Source: SR-FBR-E99 sp963732365 (GTDB taxonomy: Bacteria; Bacteroidota; Bacteroidia; Bacteroidales; VadinHA17). Taken from it: a stretch of DNA of 64,000 bases. Every line of letters starts with the position of its first letter. Positions within the stretch are counted from its first letter, which is position 1. The notes under the pieces are model-generated. The model searched no databases, was not told the DNA's origin, and saw only the letters and a program-made list of their open reading frames with translations. The stretch lies in NCBI GenBank assembly GCA_963732365.1, contig CAVSZC010000007.1, positions 372,001 through 436,000 of the forward strand, given 5' to 3'. This document shows positions 35,553 to 43,781 of this stretch, piece by piece. The position numbers were made by a program, and so were the translations under genes.

Positions 35553-35861
35553 TCAGGCTATCTCAACCAGCATCACCCCTTTCGGTACCCTGTCACCGGG
35601 ACTCACGTTTATCGAGATGACCTTCCCGGAAATATGGCTCTTGAGCCTGTTCTTCATCTTCATGGCATCGAGTATCACAATGTCATCGCCTGCAGACACT
35701 GAGTCACCCTGCCTGACCAGCACCTCCACCACCGTACCCGGGATGAAACTGTAAATCTTACCCGGCTCCGGAGGGGTATAATGCTTTCTTTCGGCCCAGC
35801 GACGACTCACCCTGGTCGTGTAGTGCGTCTGATCTATGTTGAGTTTGTCAGGTTCTTTCAT
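35553..35861 (-). CDS. Biotin carrier protein of an acyl-CoA decarboxylase/carboxylase
   Basis: 102 residues ending in a biotinyl domain with the biotin-accepting Lys68 in AMKM. An N-terminal tail of about 30 charged residues is followed by PPEPGKIYSFIPGTVVEVLV, which opens the beta-sandwich. No Ala-Pro-rich linker, unlike many BCCPs. The gene starts 29 bases after the carboxyltransferase ends on the same strand. It would carry CO2 for that subunit, either in a propionyl/methylmalonyl-CoA carboxylase or in a sodium-pumping methylmalonyl-CoA decarboxylase. No biotin carboxylase or membrane decarboxylase subunit is in this window. Confidence 0.85.
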   Translation of the reverse strand: MKEPDKLNIDQTHYTTRVSRRWAERKHYTPPEPGKIYSFIPGTVVEVLVRQGDSVSAGDDIVILDAMKMKNRLKSHISGKVISINVSPGDRVPKGVMLVEIA

Positions 35862-35890
35862 TTGCTTGGTGTGGCTTTCTCAGTTAGAGA

Positions 35891-37435
35891 TCAGAAAGGG
35901 GGAATGCCATGCTTCTTTCTCGGCATCTGCACAACTTTATCTTCAGACACTTCGAGGGCATGGAGCAGCAGTTTGCGGGTCTCAGAGGGTTCTATGACCG
36001 AGTCTACATAACCTCGTGAGGCAGCCACGTAGGGATTGGCGAACTTCTCCTTGTATTCTTCGACTTTCTGGCGGCGGACCTCATCAGGATTGGTGGCAGT
36101 TGTTATCTCCTTGCGGAAGATGATATTTGCCGCCCCCTCAGGGCCCATCACAGCAATCTCCGCCGTAGGCCAGGCGAATACAAAGTCAGCGCGTAGGTGA
36201 CGCGAGCTCATGGCAATGTACCCGCCGCCGTATGCCTTCCGCAGTATGACCGTCAGCTTAGGCACCGTTGCCTCACTGTAGGCATAGAGTACCTTGGCAC
36301 CATGGCGTATCACCCCTGCATGCTCCTGGTCCACCCCCGGAAGATATCCCGGGAGATCTACCAGTGTTACAAGGGGTATGTTGAAGGCGTCACAGTAACG
36401 TATGAACCGCGCAGCCTTGTCAGATGAGTCAACGTCAAGCACACCGGCCATCTCCATGGGCTGGTTGGCGACAAAACCTACCGTCTTCCCTCCCAGACGC
36501 CCAAAACCTATCACGATATTACGCGCATACATCTCCTGTATCTCGAAGAAGTCTGAGTTATCAGCCACAGCTCTTATTACATCCTTGACATCATAAGGCA
36601 GAGTAGGGTCGCCGGGAACGATCTTCTCAATATCATATTTTTTGTCAGGGGGCAGAGGTTCATGAACCCTCGCCTTGACATCATTATTCCGCGGTATGAA
36701 TGACACCAGCTTCTTTATCTGACTGAAGCATTCCTCTTCTGACATCGCGAAGAAGTGGGCATTGCCTGAGACTTCACAATGAACACGGGCACCGCCGAGA
36801 GCTTCCATCGATATCTCTTCGCCGAGTACTGTCTTGATTACTTCAGGCCCGGTAATAAACATCTTTGAGATGTTCTCGACAACAAAGACGAAGTCAGTCA
36901 ATGCGGGGGAGTAGACTGCGCCACCGGCGCAGGGGCCAAGGATAACGGAGATCTGAGGGATAACACCGCTTGATATCGTGTTGCGGAAGAATATCTCCCC
37001 ATAGCCGGCAAGAGAGTTAACCCCTTCCTGTATGCGCGCTCCTCCTGAGTCATTGATACCGATCAGTGGTATCCTCATCTTGAGGGCATGATCCATGATC
37101 TTGGTTATCTTGCGCGAGTGCATCAGCCCGAGTGACCCTCCCGCGACAGTGAAGTCCTGTGCGAAAATGGCAACCGGGAGCCCCTGCACCGTACCGGTAC
37201 CTATCACAACACCGTCACTCGGAAGGTGTTTCTTATCCATGCCGAAGTCACGGGCATCATGCTCAACGAACATGTCATACTCACTGAAGGAACCCTGATC
37301 AAGAATCGACATAATGCGTTCACGGGCAGTGTTCTTGCCCATGGCCTTCTGCTTTTCGATAGCTTCCTCACCACCGCCGAGAAGCATCTTCTCACGCTTC
37401 TCCTTAAGCTCGCGTATCTTTTTTTCAAGAGCCAT
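35891..37435 (-). CDS. mmdA: Acyl-CoA carboxyltransferase subunit (propionyl-CoA carboxylase beta/MmdA)
   Basis: 514 residues with the two crotonase-like carboxyltransferase halves: the first contains GGSLGLMHSRKI and the oxyanion-forming SGGARIQEGV, the second contains DVDSSDKAARFIRYCD and LPGYLPGVDQEHAGVI, with the second oxyanion hole near RKAYGGGYIAMSS. These bind the acyl-CoA and biotin. The protein transfers a carboxyl group between methylmalonyl-CoA and biotin. Together with the adjacent biotin carrier it fits either a decarboxylase (MmdA) or the beta chain of propionyl-CoA carboxylase; the symbol is tentative. MeaB at 14368 supports an active methylmalonyl-CoA pathway. Confidence 0.85.
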   Translation of the reverse strand: MALEKKIRELKEKREKMLLGGGEEAIEKQKAMGKNTARERIMSILDQGSFSEYDMFVEHDARDFGMDKKHLPSDGVVIGTGTVQGLPVAIFAQDFTVAGGSLGLMHSRKITKIMDHALKMRIPLIGINDSGGARIQEGVNSLAGYGEIFFRNTISSGVIPQISVILGPCAGGAVYSPALTDFVFVVENISKMFITGPEVIKTVLGEEISMEALGGARVHCEVSGNAHFFAMSEEECFSQIKKLVSFIPRNNDVKARVHEPLPPDKKYDIEKIVPGDPTLPYDVKDVIRAVADNSDFFEIQEMYARNIVIGFGRLGGKTVGFVANQPMEMAGVLDVDSSDKAARFIRYCDAFNIPLVTLVDLPGYLPGVDQEHAGVIRHGAKVLYAYSEATVPKLTVILRKAYGGGYIAMSSRHLRADFVFAWPTAEIAVMGPEGAANIIFRKEITTATNPDEVRRQKVEEYKEKFANPYVAASRGYVDSVIEPSETRKLLLHALEVSEDKVVQMPRKKHGIPPF

Positions 37436-37520
37436 AACTCATCTATTTTTGAACTGTCATCCTTCCCTCCGGAAGAATGGCAATATTAAGAAATTTTCAC
37501 ATACGTTTTCCGGCCCCGTT

Positions 37521-38660
37521 TCATTTTACGGCAAAGCGATAGACAACCAGGGCTATTCCGGTATATATGATGTTAGGTATCCACATGGCAAGGGCCGGAT
37601 CGAGGTCTCCCTTGAGGGAAAACTGAGATGCAAACTGAAGGAAGAGTATATATGAGAATGTCAGCATCAGCCCGAGTCCGATCTGCATCCCTATTCCTCC
37701 CCGTATCTTTCGCGATGAGAGTGAGACGCCGATAAGCGTCAGAATGAAAAAGGAGAAGGGCGAAGCATACCTCCGGTGTTTTTCATTCAGATAAAGCTTG
37801 AGCTCATCAGAGCCCTGTGACTTGAGCACATCAATGTAATCAAGAAGCTCACCGTACGTCATCGTCCCTACAAACTCGGGAGAACGGGCAAAGTCCCCGG
37901 GTTTCACGTTGAGAACCGTATCTATGCGCCTTCCTGAAGAGAGACGCTCACCCAGGCTGTCAGTCTCCCTGATGTGATACCACCATGCACCCCACTTGTT
38001 TGTTGTAGTATCCCATCTGATCATGTTGGCTGACAGTTTCGACTCGAGCATGCCATGATCGTTAAACTTCTCCATGCTGAAATTTCTTCCGCTCTGGGTG
38101 ATGGTGTTGTATGACTCCATGTAGATGTAGACATTGGGGTAAACCTGCCTGTGGACAGATGTCACATTGACCTTCCGGAAATCGGGATTACGCCAGTACT
38201 TCTCCTCAAAACCCAGCCTGATGATGTTTGAATGAGGTATGATGAAGTTGGTGAGCAGGAACGCCAGGGAGGCAATGATGGTGGCAGAGATGAAATAGGG
38301 CCATAAAAGGCGCCTGAAGCTCATACCGCTGTTGAGTATCGCTATGATCTCCGTGTTAATGGCCATTTTGGCCGTGAAAAAAATCACAGAGATGAAGACA
38401 AACATCGGGGCAAACAGGGTGGCAAAGTAGGGTATGAAATTGAGATAGTAGTCAAAGATGATTGCCTTGATGGGAGCCTGTTTTTCTAAGAAGTCATCGA
38501 TCTTCTCCGAGAAGTCAAAAATGACTGCTATCCCGATAATTAATACCAGGGAGAAGAAGAAGGTGCCGAGAAACTTCCTGATGATATAGAAGTCGATCAG
38601 TACCGGCTTAAGCTTCTTCAGGCTCTTTCTGAAAGTTTTTGCAGTATCTCTTTCTTCCAT
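37521..38660 (-). CDS. LptF/LptG-type permease (YjgP/YjgQ family)
   Basis: 379 residues with three hydrophobic helices in the first third (FLGTFFFSLVLIIGIAV and following), a periplasmic beta-jellyroll-like middle (about 150-280), and three more helices near the C-terminus, ending FAVK. The pattern is that of LptF/LptG, which extract lipopolysaccharide from the inner membrane with the ATPase LptB and pass it to LptC. Only one permease gene is seen here; a partner may be elsewhere. Its start overlaps the end of tgt by 43 bases, so the two genes are translationally linked. Confidence 0.85.
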   Translation of the reverse strand: MEERDTAKTFRKSLKKLKPVLIDFYIIRKFLGTFFFSLVLIIGIAVIFDFSEKIDDFLEKQAPIKAIIFDYYLNFIPYFATLFAPMFVFISVIFFTAKMAINTEIIAILNSGMSFRRLLWPYFISATIIASLAFLLTNFIIPHSNIIRLGFEEKYWRNPDFRKVNVTSVHRQVYPNVYIYMESYNTITQSGRNFSMEKFNDHGMLESKLSANMIRWDTTTNKWGAWWYHIRETDSLGERLSSGRRIDTVLNVKPGDFARSPEFVGTMTYGELLDYIDVLKSQGSDELKLYLNEKHRRYASPFSFFILTLIGVSLSSRKIRGGIGMQIGLGLMLTFSYILFLQFASQFSLKGDLDPALAMWIPNIIYTGIALVVYRFAVK

Positions 38661-39748
38661 GTTCCAAAAGTGCCTTCCATAATTTTTATCCTGGCCTCAT
38701 TCACAAGGCTGTTGTAGAATGAGAGGTTATGTATTGTTGCGATCTGTGCTCCCAGCATCTCTCCCGAAATGACCAGATGACGCAGATAAGCTTTTGAATA
38801 GCTGCGGCTTATCTCCGACTTCGACCGGGCGTCAACAGGAGAAAAATCCTCGGCCCACCGTTTGTTCCTTATATTGATTATTCCATCCCATGTGAACAGC
38901 ATCCCGTTGCGTCCGTTACGCGTTGGCATCACGCAGTCAAACATATCAATTCCCCTTGATATTCCCTCGAGGATATTGACAGGTGTTCCCACTCCCATCA
39001 GGTAACGGGGTTTATCGCGAGGGAGTATTTCGTTCACCACTTCTATCATCTCGTACATCAATTCTGCTGGTTCTCCCACCGAGAGGCCGCCGATGGCGTT
39101 ACCCGGCATCTCTCTCGATGCGATCTTCTCAGCCGAGGCACGGCGCAGGTCAGGATAGACAGCCCCCTGTACAATAGGGAAGAGGAACTGCTCCTTACCG
39201 TACCGCGGCTCCGTCGCTTCAAACCTGTCAACACACCTGTCAAGCCATCTGTGGGTGAGCTCCATGGACCTCTTTGCATATTTGTGGTCACACGGCCAGG
39301 GGGCACACTCATCAAACGCCATCATGATATCTGAGCCTATCGCCCTCTGTATGTCAATCACATTCTCAGGTGTGAAGATATGTTTTGAACCGTCAATGTG
39401 AGACCGGAAAACAGCCCCCTCCTCTGTCAGTTTGCGGTTGGCGGCGAGCGAAAATACCTGGTACCCTCCGCTGTCGGTCAGCACCGGACTGTCCCACCCC
39501 ATGAACGGGTGAAGACCGCCGGCCTTTGAAATGATGTCTGTCCCCGGGCGCAGATACAGATGGTATGTGTTGCCGAGAATTATCTGCGCGTTGATCTCAC
39601 TCTTCAGGTCACGGTGAAACACCCCCTTGACAGTCCCTCCCGTACCCACTGGCATGAAAACAGGTGTCATGATATCACCATGTGCCGTATGCAATATTCC
39701 TGCCCTTGCCGATGTAGCCGGGTCTGTCCGCTCAACTCTGAACATCAT
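38618..39748 (-). CDS. tgt: tRNA-guanine transglycosylase without the usual zinc cysteines
   Basis: 376 residues from ATG 39748; an ATG one codon later is possible, and the longer frame to 39790 crosses the promoter box. The TIM-barrel family motifs are present: LTDSGGYQVFSL with the general-base Asp, FDECAPWP, IVQGAVYPDLR, IGGLSVGE and the nucleophile Asp in DMFDCVMPTRNGRNG. In the canonical zinc site ExCxCxxC the three cysteines are replaced by serines here (residues 309, 311 and 314, in RSKSEISRSYSKAYLRHL); only the His in ATIHNLSFY remains. The enzyme exchanges preQ1 or queuine for G34 in tRNA. The fold appears intact, so the protein may work without zinc. Confidence 0.9.
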   Translation of the reverse strand: MMFRVERTDPATSARAGILHTAHGDIMTPVFMPVGTGGTVKGVFHRDLKSEINAQIILGNTYHLYLRPGTDIISKAGGLHPFMGWDSPVLTDSGGYQVFSLAANRKLTEEGAVFRSHIDGSKHIFTPENVIDIQRAIGSDIMMAFDECAPWPCDHKYAKRSMELTHRWLDRCVDRFEATEPRYGKEQFLFPIVQGAVYPDLRRASAEKIASREMPGNAIGGLSVGEPAELMYEMIEVVNEILPRDKPRYLMGVGTPVNILEGISRGIDMFDCVMPTRNGRNGMLFTWDGIINIRNKRWAEDFSPVDARSKSEISRSYSKAYLRHLVISGEMLGAQIATIHNLSFYNSLVNEARIKIMEGTFGTWKKEILQKLSERA

Positions 39749-39765
39749 CTGACAACTAACGGTCA

Positions 39766-39773
39766 CAAAAGTA
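39766..39773 (-). promoter_or_regulatory. Candidate -7 box (TACTTTTG) for tgt-lptG
   Basis: On the minus strand this octamer matches TAnnTTTG and lies 17 bases upstream of the start codon chosen for tgt. That position shows the longer open frame (to 39790) cannot be the natural start if the box is real. No strong -33 element is visible. Confidence 0.45.
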
Positions 39774-39899
39774 AGCTTTCTGAACCTCATTTTGAACTGG
39801 AAGGTGCCATTTTGAGGAAACGGTTTCTTATTTGTTGAAAAGATTCTGTGTTCCTTTTTCCAATTCTTTAGTAATATTGCTCCACAATCTGTGCCCTGA

Positions 39900-41036
39900 A
39901 TGATACTATCAGATAATCCCGTCCATATTATCCTGCTTGCACTTTTTGTTATTATGGCAGCCGTACAGGCATGGTACTGGCTTGCATACTACAGAAGGGC
40001 GGCATCCTGTAAGCCCGCAGCAGCTGAAGGCAAGGCTAACCTTCCCCCTTTATCTGTCATAATCTGCGCCCGTAACGAGGCAAAAAACCTTGTAAAGTTT
40101 CTTCCGTCAGTGCTTGAGCAGGACTACCCGTCATACGAAGTTGTTGTTGTCAATGACTGTTCAGAAGACAATACTTATGATGTACTCGGTGACCTGATGA
40201 AGCTCTATCCGCATCTCAGGGTATCGTCAATTCAGAAGGACCCCGGGTTCACCCACGCCAAGAAACTGGCGATGCTCATAGGCATTAAGGCGGCATCAAA
40301 TGATATTCTTGTCTTTACTGATGCCGACTGCCAGCCGGTGTCAGACCGCTGGCTGCTTGCCATTGCAGAGGCCTGGTCAGAAAAAACAGAAATTGTAATC
40401 GGCTATGGCGGGTTTTTTCCCGAAGATGGAATGCTGAACAAGTATATCAGGCATGAGACCATGATGATAGCCATGCAGTACTATGGCATGGCAATGGCCG
40501 GCGTCCCTTACATGGGTGTAGGGAGAAACCTCTCGTATCGAAAGAGCTATTTCTTTGCCAGGGGAGGCTTCGGACCGTATAATCATCTCATGTCAGGCGA
40601 TGACGATCTATTTGTAAACCGAAATGCCACACCTGACAACATAAGCCTGATGCTTTCGCCTGATTCATTTACGAGGTCTGTGGCTCCCGGCAGAGCAATT
40701 GAATGGGCGAAACAGAGGCAGAGACATTTCACCACTGCCGTACATTACAAGAAAGGTGACAGGATAAGGTTGTTCATAGAGCCCCTTTCGAGAACATGCT
40801 ACTACGGCCTGTTGATTGCGATGCTGGTAATGCTGGCATCATGGCCTGTAGTATTACTTATAGCCCTTGCAAGACTTGTCATCCGTTCCGTCATCCTTAA
40901 AAAAGCCGGCAATACATTCCTTGAGCCGCAACTGTGGTATTTCTCGCTCTTTTTTGATATCTTGTCTCCGTTTGTCAGCATACTCCTGTACCTGACAGGA
41001 ATGAGAAAAGGTAAGGGAAGAGAGGTATGGAAATAG
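39900..41036 (+). CDS. Membrane-bound family 2 glycosyltransferase
   Basis: 378 residues. One N-terminal hydrophobic helix (about 9-28) is followed by the GT2 catalytic domain: LSVIICARNEAKNL at the nucleotide-binding strand, NDCSEDNT, the metal-binding FTDADCQP (DxD) and MSGDDDLFVNR with the presumed catalytic acid, then the QRQRH motif. Two or three hydrophobic helices close the protein (about 295-370). It resembles processive transferases that make surface polysaccharide or glycolipid, but only one gene of such a pathway is here. The last 10 bases overlap the start of the sigma factor gene. Confidence 0.85.
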   Translation: MILSDNPVHIILLALFVIMAAVQAWYWLAYYRRAASCKPAAAEGKANLPPLSVIICARNEAKNLVKFLPSVLEQDYPSYEVVVVNDCSEDNTYDVLGDLMKLYPHLRVSSIQKDPGFTHAKKLAMLIGIKAASNDILVFTDADCQPVSDRWLLAIAEAWSEKTEIVIGYGGFFPEDGMLNKYIRHETMMIAMQYYGMAMAGVPYMGVGRNLSYRKSYFFARGGFGPYNHLMSGDDDLFVNRNATPDNISLMLSPDSFTRSVAPGRAIEWAKQRQRHFTTAVHYKKGDRIRLFIEPLSRTCYYGLLIAMLVMLASWPVVLLIALARLVIRSVILKKAGNTFLEPQLWYFSLFFDILSPFVSILLYLTGMRKGKGREVWK

Positions 41037-41626
41037 AGAACGGGCTATCTGATAAGGCGCGTCATGACCTGAAGGTCATAGACCGTGCAATGAGTGGAGA
41101 CAGAAAGGCCTATACCGAACTGCTTAACCGCTACCGTGACTCAGTGTATTATGTGATGCTGCGGATGGTCAACAATCCGTCCGATGCTGAGGATCTTACT
41201 ATAGAAGCCTTCGGCAAGGCGTTCCATAACATCGCAAAATATACTCCCACGCACGCCTTCAGCACATGGCTCTTCCGCATAGCCACCAACAACTGCATTG
41301 ACTTCATGAGGCGCAAGAGCCAGATTCCAAGGCCTTTTGATCAGGACGAGGGGGAGGAGGATGAGATGGAAGCCACAGTACCGTCTGACACCAGGGCTCC
41401 TGACGAACTGATGATCGACAGGGAGACAGCGGCAGCACTGCACAGTATTGTCAAAAGCCTCAAGCCGCGATACCGCAGGCTCATAGAGCTGCGCTATTTT
41501 GAAGACTACTCCTATGAAGAGATCGCTACCGAGCTCAGCCTGCCGATAGGGACCGTCAAAGCCCGGCTCTTCAGGGCAAAGGTTCTCATTCTGAATATGA
41601 TAAGGAGCAAAAAGAATATCCTGTGA
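41027..41626 (+). CDS. ECF-type sigma-70 family factor
   Basis: 199 residues. Region 2 (about 20-95) includes YTELLNRYRDSVYYVMLRMV and the core-binding AEDLTIEAFGKAF, followed by FSTWLFRIATNNCIDFMRR; an acidic linker (EGEEDEMEATV) leads to region 4 (about 130-190) with LKPRYRRLIELRYFEDYSYEEIA and the recognition helix LPIGTVKARLFRAK. It lacks region 3, as in ECF sigma factors. No anti-sigma gene with a transmembrane helix is adjacent; instead the neighbours are a glycosyltransferase (10-base overlap upstream) and rsmG (GTGA overlap downstream). Regulation by neighbouring genes can therefore not be inferred. Confidence 0.92.
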   Translation: MEIENGLSDKARHDLKVIDRAMSGDRKAYTELLNRYRDSVYYVMLRMVNNPSDAEDLTIEAFGKAFHNIAKYTPTHAFSTWLFRIATNNCIDFMRRKSQIPRPFDQDEGEEDEMEATVPSDTRAPDELMIDRETAAALHSIVKSLKPRYRRLIELRYFEDYSYEEIATELSLPIGTVKARLFRAKVLILNMIRSKKNIL

Positions 41627-42258
41627 CCTGTGCCGCCGATAAATACTTCCCGTCGCTGACAGATGAGCAGAGCCGGCGCTTCTGCATGCTCCCCGGACTC
41701 TACGCCGAGTGGAACGGAAAGGTGAATGTCATTTCACGAAAGGATATCACTAATTTTGAAGTAAATCACCTGCTCCATTCCCTGGCAATCGCAAGATTCA
41801 TCACTTTCGCCCCGGGGACAAAGGTCATCGATGTGGGAACGGGAGGCGGATTGCCGGGAATACCCCTTGCAATAATGTTCCCCGATGTGCAGTTCACCCT
41901 GATCGATTCCATAGCAAAGAAGATAATGGTGGTCAGGGATATCACAGCCACCCTCGGCCTCGGGAATGTGACGGCAGTGACTGCCAGGGCTGAAAGCTTC
42001 AGAGGACAATATGACTTCATCGTCAGCAGGGCCGTCACAGAAATGGGCAGCTTCCTCAGCCTTACGCACCACCTCCTGTCACCACGGTCATTCAATACAG
42101 TACATAACGGTTATCTCTTCCTCAAAGGGGGTGACCTTGCGAACGAACTTAAACCATTTTCTTCTGCTGCAACTGTCATGGATATAAAAGGCTGGTATGA
42201 CGAGCCTTACTTTGAGACCAAAAAGCTAATTTACCTTCCCGGTAAGGGAAAAAAATAA
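41623..42258 (+). CDS. rsmG: 16S rRNA (guanine-527-N7)-methyltransferase
   Basis: 211 residues starting from GTG 41623, which overlaps the sigma factor stop as GTGA. The GidB/RsmG motifs are visible: EWNGKVNVISRKDI, the SAM loop VIDVGTGGGLPGIPLAI, the acidic LIDSIAKK and the later AESFRGQYDFIVSRAV. The protein methylates G527 of 16S rRNA. The end has a KKLIYLPGKGKK tail. It is the last gene of the GT2-sigma-rsmG group, and rpmH follows with its own promoter. Confidence 0.94.
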   Translation: MTCAADKYFPSLTDEQSRRFCMLPGLYAEWNGKVNVISRKDITNFEVNHLLHSLAIARFITFAPGTKVIDVGTGGGLPGIPLAIMFPDVQFTLIDSIAKKIMVVRDITATLGLGNVTAVTARAESFRGQYDFIVSRAVTEMGSFLSLTHHLLSPRSFNTVHNGYLFLKGGDLANELKPFSSAATVMDIKGWYDEPYFETKKLIYLPGKGKK

Positions 42259-42288
42259 GGCTGCGCCTTTTTTATTTGAAAAAATCAC

Positions 42289-42296
42289 TACCTTTG
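42289..42296 (+). promoter_or_regulatory. Candidate -7 box (TACCTTTG) for rpmH
   Basis: Fits TAnnTTTG, lies 43 bases before the rpmH start, with a T-rich run about 20 bases further upstream. Predicted transcription start near 42303 would give a leader of about 37 bases. Confidence 0.6.
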
Positions 42297-42339
42297 CAGT
42301 CTTTAAAACCGGAAATTATAACACGAAATAGATCAACAG

Positions 42340-42498
42340 ATGAAAAGGACATTTCAGCCATCGAGAAAAAAGAGAACAAACACCCATGGCTTCAGGGAGA
42401 GGATGTCAACTGCAAACGGCAGGCGTGTTCTCGCCGCCCGCAGAGCCAAAGGCAGAAAGAAACTGACAGTCTCTGATGAGATGGGACACAAGGACTGA
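42340..42498 (+). CDS. rpmH: 50S ribosomal protein L34
   Basis: 52 residues reading MKRTFQPSRKKRTNTHGFRE onward, then RMSTANGRRVLAARRAKGRKK in part: the L34 signature with its basic, Arg/Lys-rich composition. A short acidic tail (DEMGHKD) extends it slightly beyond E. coli L34 (46 residues), as in other Bacteroidota. The gene sits between rsmG and mqnE with a promoter box before and a terminator after. No rnpA, yidC or dnaA is adjacent, so the ancestral rpmH-rnpA arrangement is lost here. Confidence 0.97.
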   Translation: MKRTFQPSRKKRTNTHGFRERMSTANGRRVLAARRAKGRKKLTVSDEMGHKD

Positions 42499-42517
42499 TA
42501 GGCTGACCAAAATAAAA

Positions 42518-42562
42518 TAAAGAGACCGTCTTAATGAACAATTAGGGCGGTTTCTCTTTTTA
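42518..42562 (+). terminator. Terminator after rpmH
   Basis: AAAGAGACCGTC pairs with GGCGG-TT-TCTCTTT around an AT-rich loop, with a two-base bulge, and the right arm ends in TTTT. It lies about 20 bases after the rpmH stop and precedes the mqnE promoter box. Confidence 0.75.
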
Positions 42563-42579
42563 CTGTCGTACAGCAAACG

Positions 42580-42587
42580 TAAATTTG
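42580..42587 (+). promoter_or_regulatory. Candidate -7 box (TAAATTTG) for mqnE
   Basis: Matches TAnnTTTG and lies 16 bases before the ATG at 42603. This rules out the longer open frame from 42585 and implies a very short leader. Confidence 0.5.
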
Positions 42588-42602
42588 CCAACATCACGGT
42601 AT

Positions 42603-43712
42603 ATGAAAGAGATAATCCTGAGACACACACACCCCGGGCTGAAAGAGATTGCAGAAGCAATACTCGACGGAAAAAGAATAACACCCGACGAGGCTCTGAC
42701 ACTCTACAGTAAGGCTGAACTGTCACTGCTGGCAGTATTGTCAACCGAAGCAAAGAAATCTCACAGCGGTGATGCCGTTTACTTTAACCGCAACTTTCAC
42801 ATCGAGCCCACGAATATATGTGTCTATAACTGCCGGTTCTGTTCATACCACAAGCCTGAGGGCGATCCGGAGAGCTGGGAACTGACGGAGAAGGAGATAA
42901 TTGATATCGTCAGGCGCTTTGACGGTGTGCCCGTTACTGAAGTGCATATCACCGGTGGTGTTCACCCATCACGCGACATCCACTATTACGGAAAGATCAT
43001 TGCTTCGATCAAAAAGGCGCGCCCTGACATAAGTGTCAAGGCCTACTCTGCCGTGGAGCTTGACTATATGATCAAAAAAGCAGGCATGACATTCACGGAA
43101 GGGCTGAAGATCCTTAAGGATTACGGTCTTGACTCCATCCCTGGCGGCGGTGCGGAGATATTTGATGCCGTACTTAGAAAAAAAATATGTCGCGAGAAGG
43201 CTGATGCCGAGACCTACCTGGCCATTCATGAGGCAGCCCATAACCTGGGTATAACCTCAAATGCCACCATGCTGTACGGACATGCTGAGACACCCCAGCA
43301 GCGTATTGATCATCTCAGGCAGCTGCGCGAGCTGCAGGACCGTACCGGGGGCTTCAATGCCTTTATCCCCCTGAAATACAGGCGTGAGAACAACCGTATG
43401 CATGAGCTCGGCGAGGTGCCTGTGACTGAAGATATGCGTAACTACGCCCTCTCCCGGATCTTCCTTGACAACTTCCCTCACATCAAAGCTTACTGGCCGG
43501 CTATAGGCAGGAATTCTGCCATGATGAGCCTGACATTCGGCGTCGATGACCTCGACGGAACCATTGATGACACAACAAGAATATATTCGATGGCAGGGGC
43601 TGAGGATCAGAAGCCGGGGATGTCAACAACAGAACTTGTGGCTATGATACGGTCAGCTGGTTACAAACCCGTGGAGCGGGATACTCTCTACCGCACCGTC
43701 AGAGAGTGGTGA
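42603..43712 (+). CDS. mqnE: Aminofutalosine synthase (radical SAM)
   Basis: 369 residues. The radical-SAM cluster motif CxxxCxxC is at Cys73, Cys77 and Cys80 (CVYNCRFC). Other family features are HIEPTNICVYNC before it, VHITGGVHPSRDIHYYG, PGGGAEIFDA and the C-terminal AGAEDQKPGMSTTELV. MqnE adds the chorismate-derived carboxyvinyl compound to SAM to form aminofutalosine, the first steps of the futalosine route to menaquinone. Other mqn genes are not in this window. The related FbiC/CofH and MqnC enzymes are possible confusions, but the C-terminal motif is characteristic of MqnE. Confidence 0.92.
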   Translation: MKEIILRHTHPGLKEIAEAILDGKRITPDEALTLYSKAELSLLAVLSTEAKKSHSGDAVYFNRNFHIEPTNICVYNCRFCSYHKPEGDPESWELTEKEIIDIVRRFDGVPVTEVHITGGVHPSRDIHYYGKIIASIKKARPDISVKAYSAVELDYMIKKAGMTFTEGLKILKDYGLDSIPGGGAEIFDAVLRKKICREKADAETYLAIHEAAHNLGITSNATMLYGHAETPQQRIDHLRQLRELQDRTGGFNAFIPLKYRRENNRMHELGEVPVTEDMRNYALSRIFLDNFPHIKAYWPAIGRNSAMMSLTFGVDDLDGTIDDTTRIYSMAGAEDQKPGMSTTELVAMIRSAGYKPVERDTLYRTVREW

Positions 43713-43739
43713 AGGGCTGAAACTCTCGCAATATAATTT

Positions 43740-43747
43740 TATCTTTG
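43740..43747 (+). promoter_or_regulatory. Candidate -7 box (TATCTTTG) for the PASTA-T9SS-rluD operon
   Basis: Matches TAnnTTTG, 34 bases before the start codon at 43782. No convincing -33 element. Confidence 0.5.
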
Positions 43748-43781
43748 ACACTGCGTTTATTACTTAATACTTCATCATACG

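Noticed and set aside
42276..42476. Open frame covering the rpmH region in another frame
   Set aside because: The real gene is rpmH (42340-42498); the other frame is a shadow.
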